Below, in pieces: positions 63,539-64,000 of a stretch of 64,000 nt of DNA (positions are counted from its first letter, which is position 1; every line of letters starts with the position of its first letter). A model generated the notes under the pieces. That model was not told where the DNA came from, searched no databases, and saw only the letters and a program-made list of their open reading frames with translations. The translations under genes were made by a program, and so were the position numbers. This stretch comes from Bacillota bacterium (lineage in GTDB: Bacteria; Bacillota; Sulfobacillia; DUMF01), in contig DUMF01000002.1 in NCBI GenBank assembly GCA_012840015.1, positions 62,001 through 126,000 on the forward strand. The letters run 5' to 3'.

Positions 63539-64000
63539 ATGGAAATAGATGTCTTGAAGCAATTGAGCGAGTCGTTTGGCCCTTCCGGTTTTGAATCCGA
63601 AATTGCCCGTTTGATGCAGGGTTTTTGGAAGGAGCGATGTGACGTCCAATTCGACCGACTCGGTAGCATTGTCGGGCGGATGCCCGGTCGCGGACCGCGA
63701 GTAATGATCGCTGCCCACATGGACGAAGTAGGTTTCTTGGTAACCCATATCACTGAGAAAGGCTTCCTGCACTTTCAAACCATAGGCGGCTGGTGGGACC
63801 ATGTGCTGCTTGCCCAGAGAGTTCGAATACGCACCAGGAACGGAGATGTTTTCGGGGTAATAGGCTCAAAGCCGCCGCACCTGATGAACCAGGAAGATAG
63901 AAAGAAGATGGTGGAAAGAAAGAATATGTACATAGATGTGGGAGCGTCCAGTGCGGATGAGGTGCGAAGACTTGGAATCGAACCGGGCGATCCTGCTGTG
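63539..64000 (+). CDS. M42 family aminopeptidase, 3' end outside window
   Basis: 154 codons visible from ATG 63539 (GGGAGGGA upstream). LSESFGPSGFESEIARLM and VMIAAHMDEVGFLVTHITEK match M42 glutamyl/leucyl aminopeptidases; the histidine and aspartate of AAHMDEVG are the first metal ligands. IGSKPPHLMNQEDR is also family-like. The window ends before the remaining ligands. Confidence 0.9.
   Translation, partial: MEIDVLKQLSESFGPSGFESEIARLMQGFWKERCDVQFDRLGSIVGRMPGRGPRVMIAAHMDEVGFLVTHITEKGFLHFQTIGGWWDHVLLAQRVRIRTRNGDVFGVIGSKPPHLMNQEDRKKMVERKNMYIDVGASSADEVRRLGIEPGDPAV

Noticed and set aside
1-64000. CRISPR array, tRNA or rRNA genes
   Set aside because: No regularly spaced short repeats, cloverleaf-like segments or rRNA motifs were noticed while reading; a tool search would be needed to exclude them fully.

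Overview
The window reads as chromosome of a spore-forming, probably anaerobic Clostridia-type Firmicute. The pointers are the sporulation genes (gerW/ytfJ, spoIIP, spoIVA), an ispH-rpsA gene fusion, glnR-glnA, scpA-scpB, the block DUF512-der-plsY-gpsA-spoIVA, and frequent GTG/TTG starts. Genus cannot be fixed from sequence reading alone.

Layout: (1) 1-3742, housekeeping: lysA (5' end outside the window), an M50 protease, scpA, scpB, a DUF2953 gene and gerW. (2) 3751-18339, a worn region: a frameshifted ku, an ATP-dependent ligase (LigD ligase part), a truncated LigD polymerase stub, about 12 kb with decayed IS110- and IS3-family remnants, a radical SAM/ArsR pair, a T-box-controlled amino acid ABC transporter (livJ, livH and one LivM-LivG-LivF fusion gene), then a separate full-length LigD polymerase gene. 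(3) 18589-25830, a tight operon that looks like amino acid catabolism: RidA, a PLP enzyme, an FAD enzyme, an FCD-type regulator, a small protein, a B12-dependent mutase and a P-loop protein resembling aminomutase reactivases. (4) 26308-33041, housekeeping: rluB, nicotinate phosphoribosyltransferase, plsC, ispH-rpsA, glnR, glnA. (5) 33934-52486, an 18.5-kb integrated element with a large serine integrase, inserted in a two-P-loop ATPase gene; it carries a helicase-methylase-ATPase defence cluster, a 1411-aa NACHT-type protein ending in a nuclease-like domain, an unknown two-gene pair with a nuclease-like protein, and toxin-antitoxin and IS debris. (6) 52757-64000, conserved chromosome: DUF1614, spoIIP, DUF3189, DUF512 radical SAM, der, plsY, gpsA, a PlsY-like/deacetylase fusion, spoIVA, speD and an M42 peptidase cut by the window end.

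Functional threads: the T-box specifier reads TGG and its variable base is C, so the Liv-type transporter is probably induced by tryptophan starvation. glnR-glnA has a perfect GlnR box next to its promoter, so nitrogen autoregulation is expected. The NHEJ genes (ku, ligD parts) are present but broken or separated. The integrated element is a defence island; its att sites can be read directly, and the deduced attP has a perfect 8-bp dyad.

No tRNA, rRNA or CRISPR array was seen. All family calls are from motif reading without database searches.
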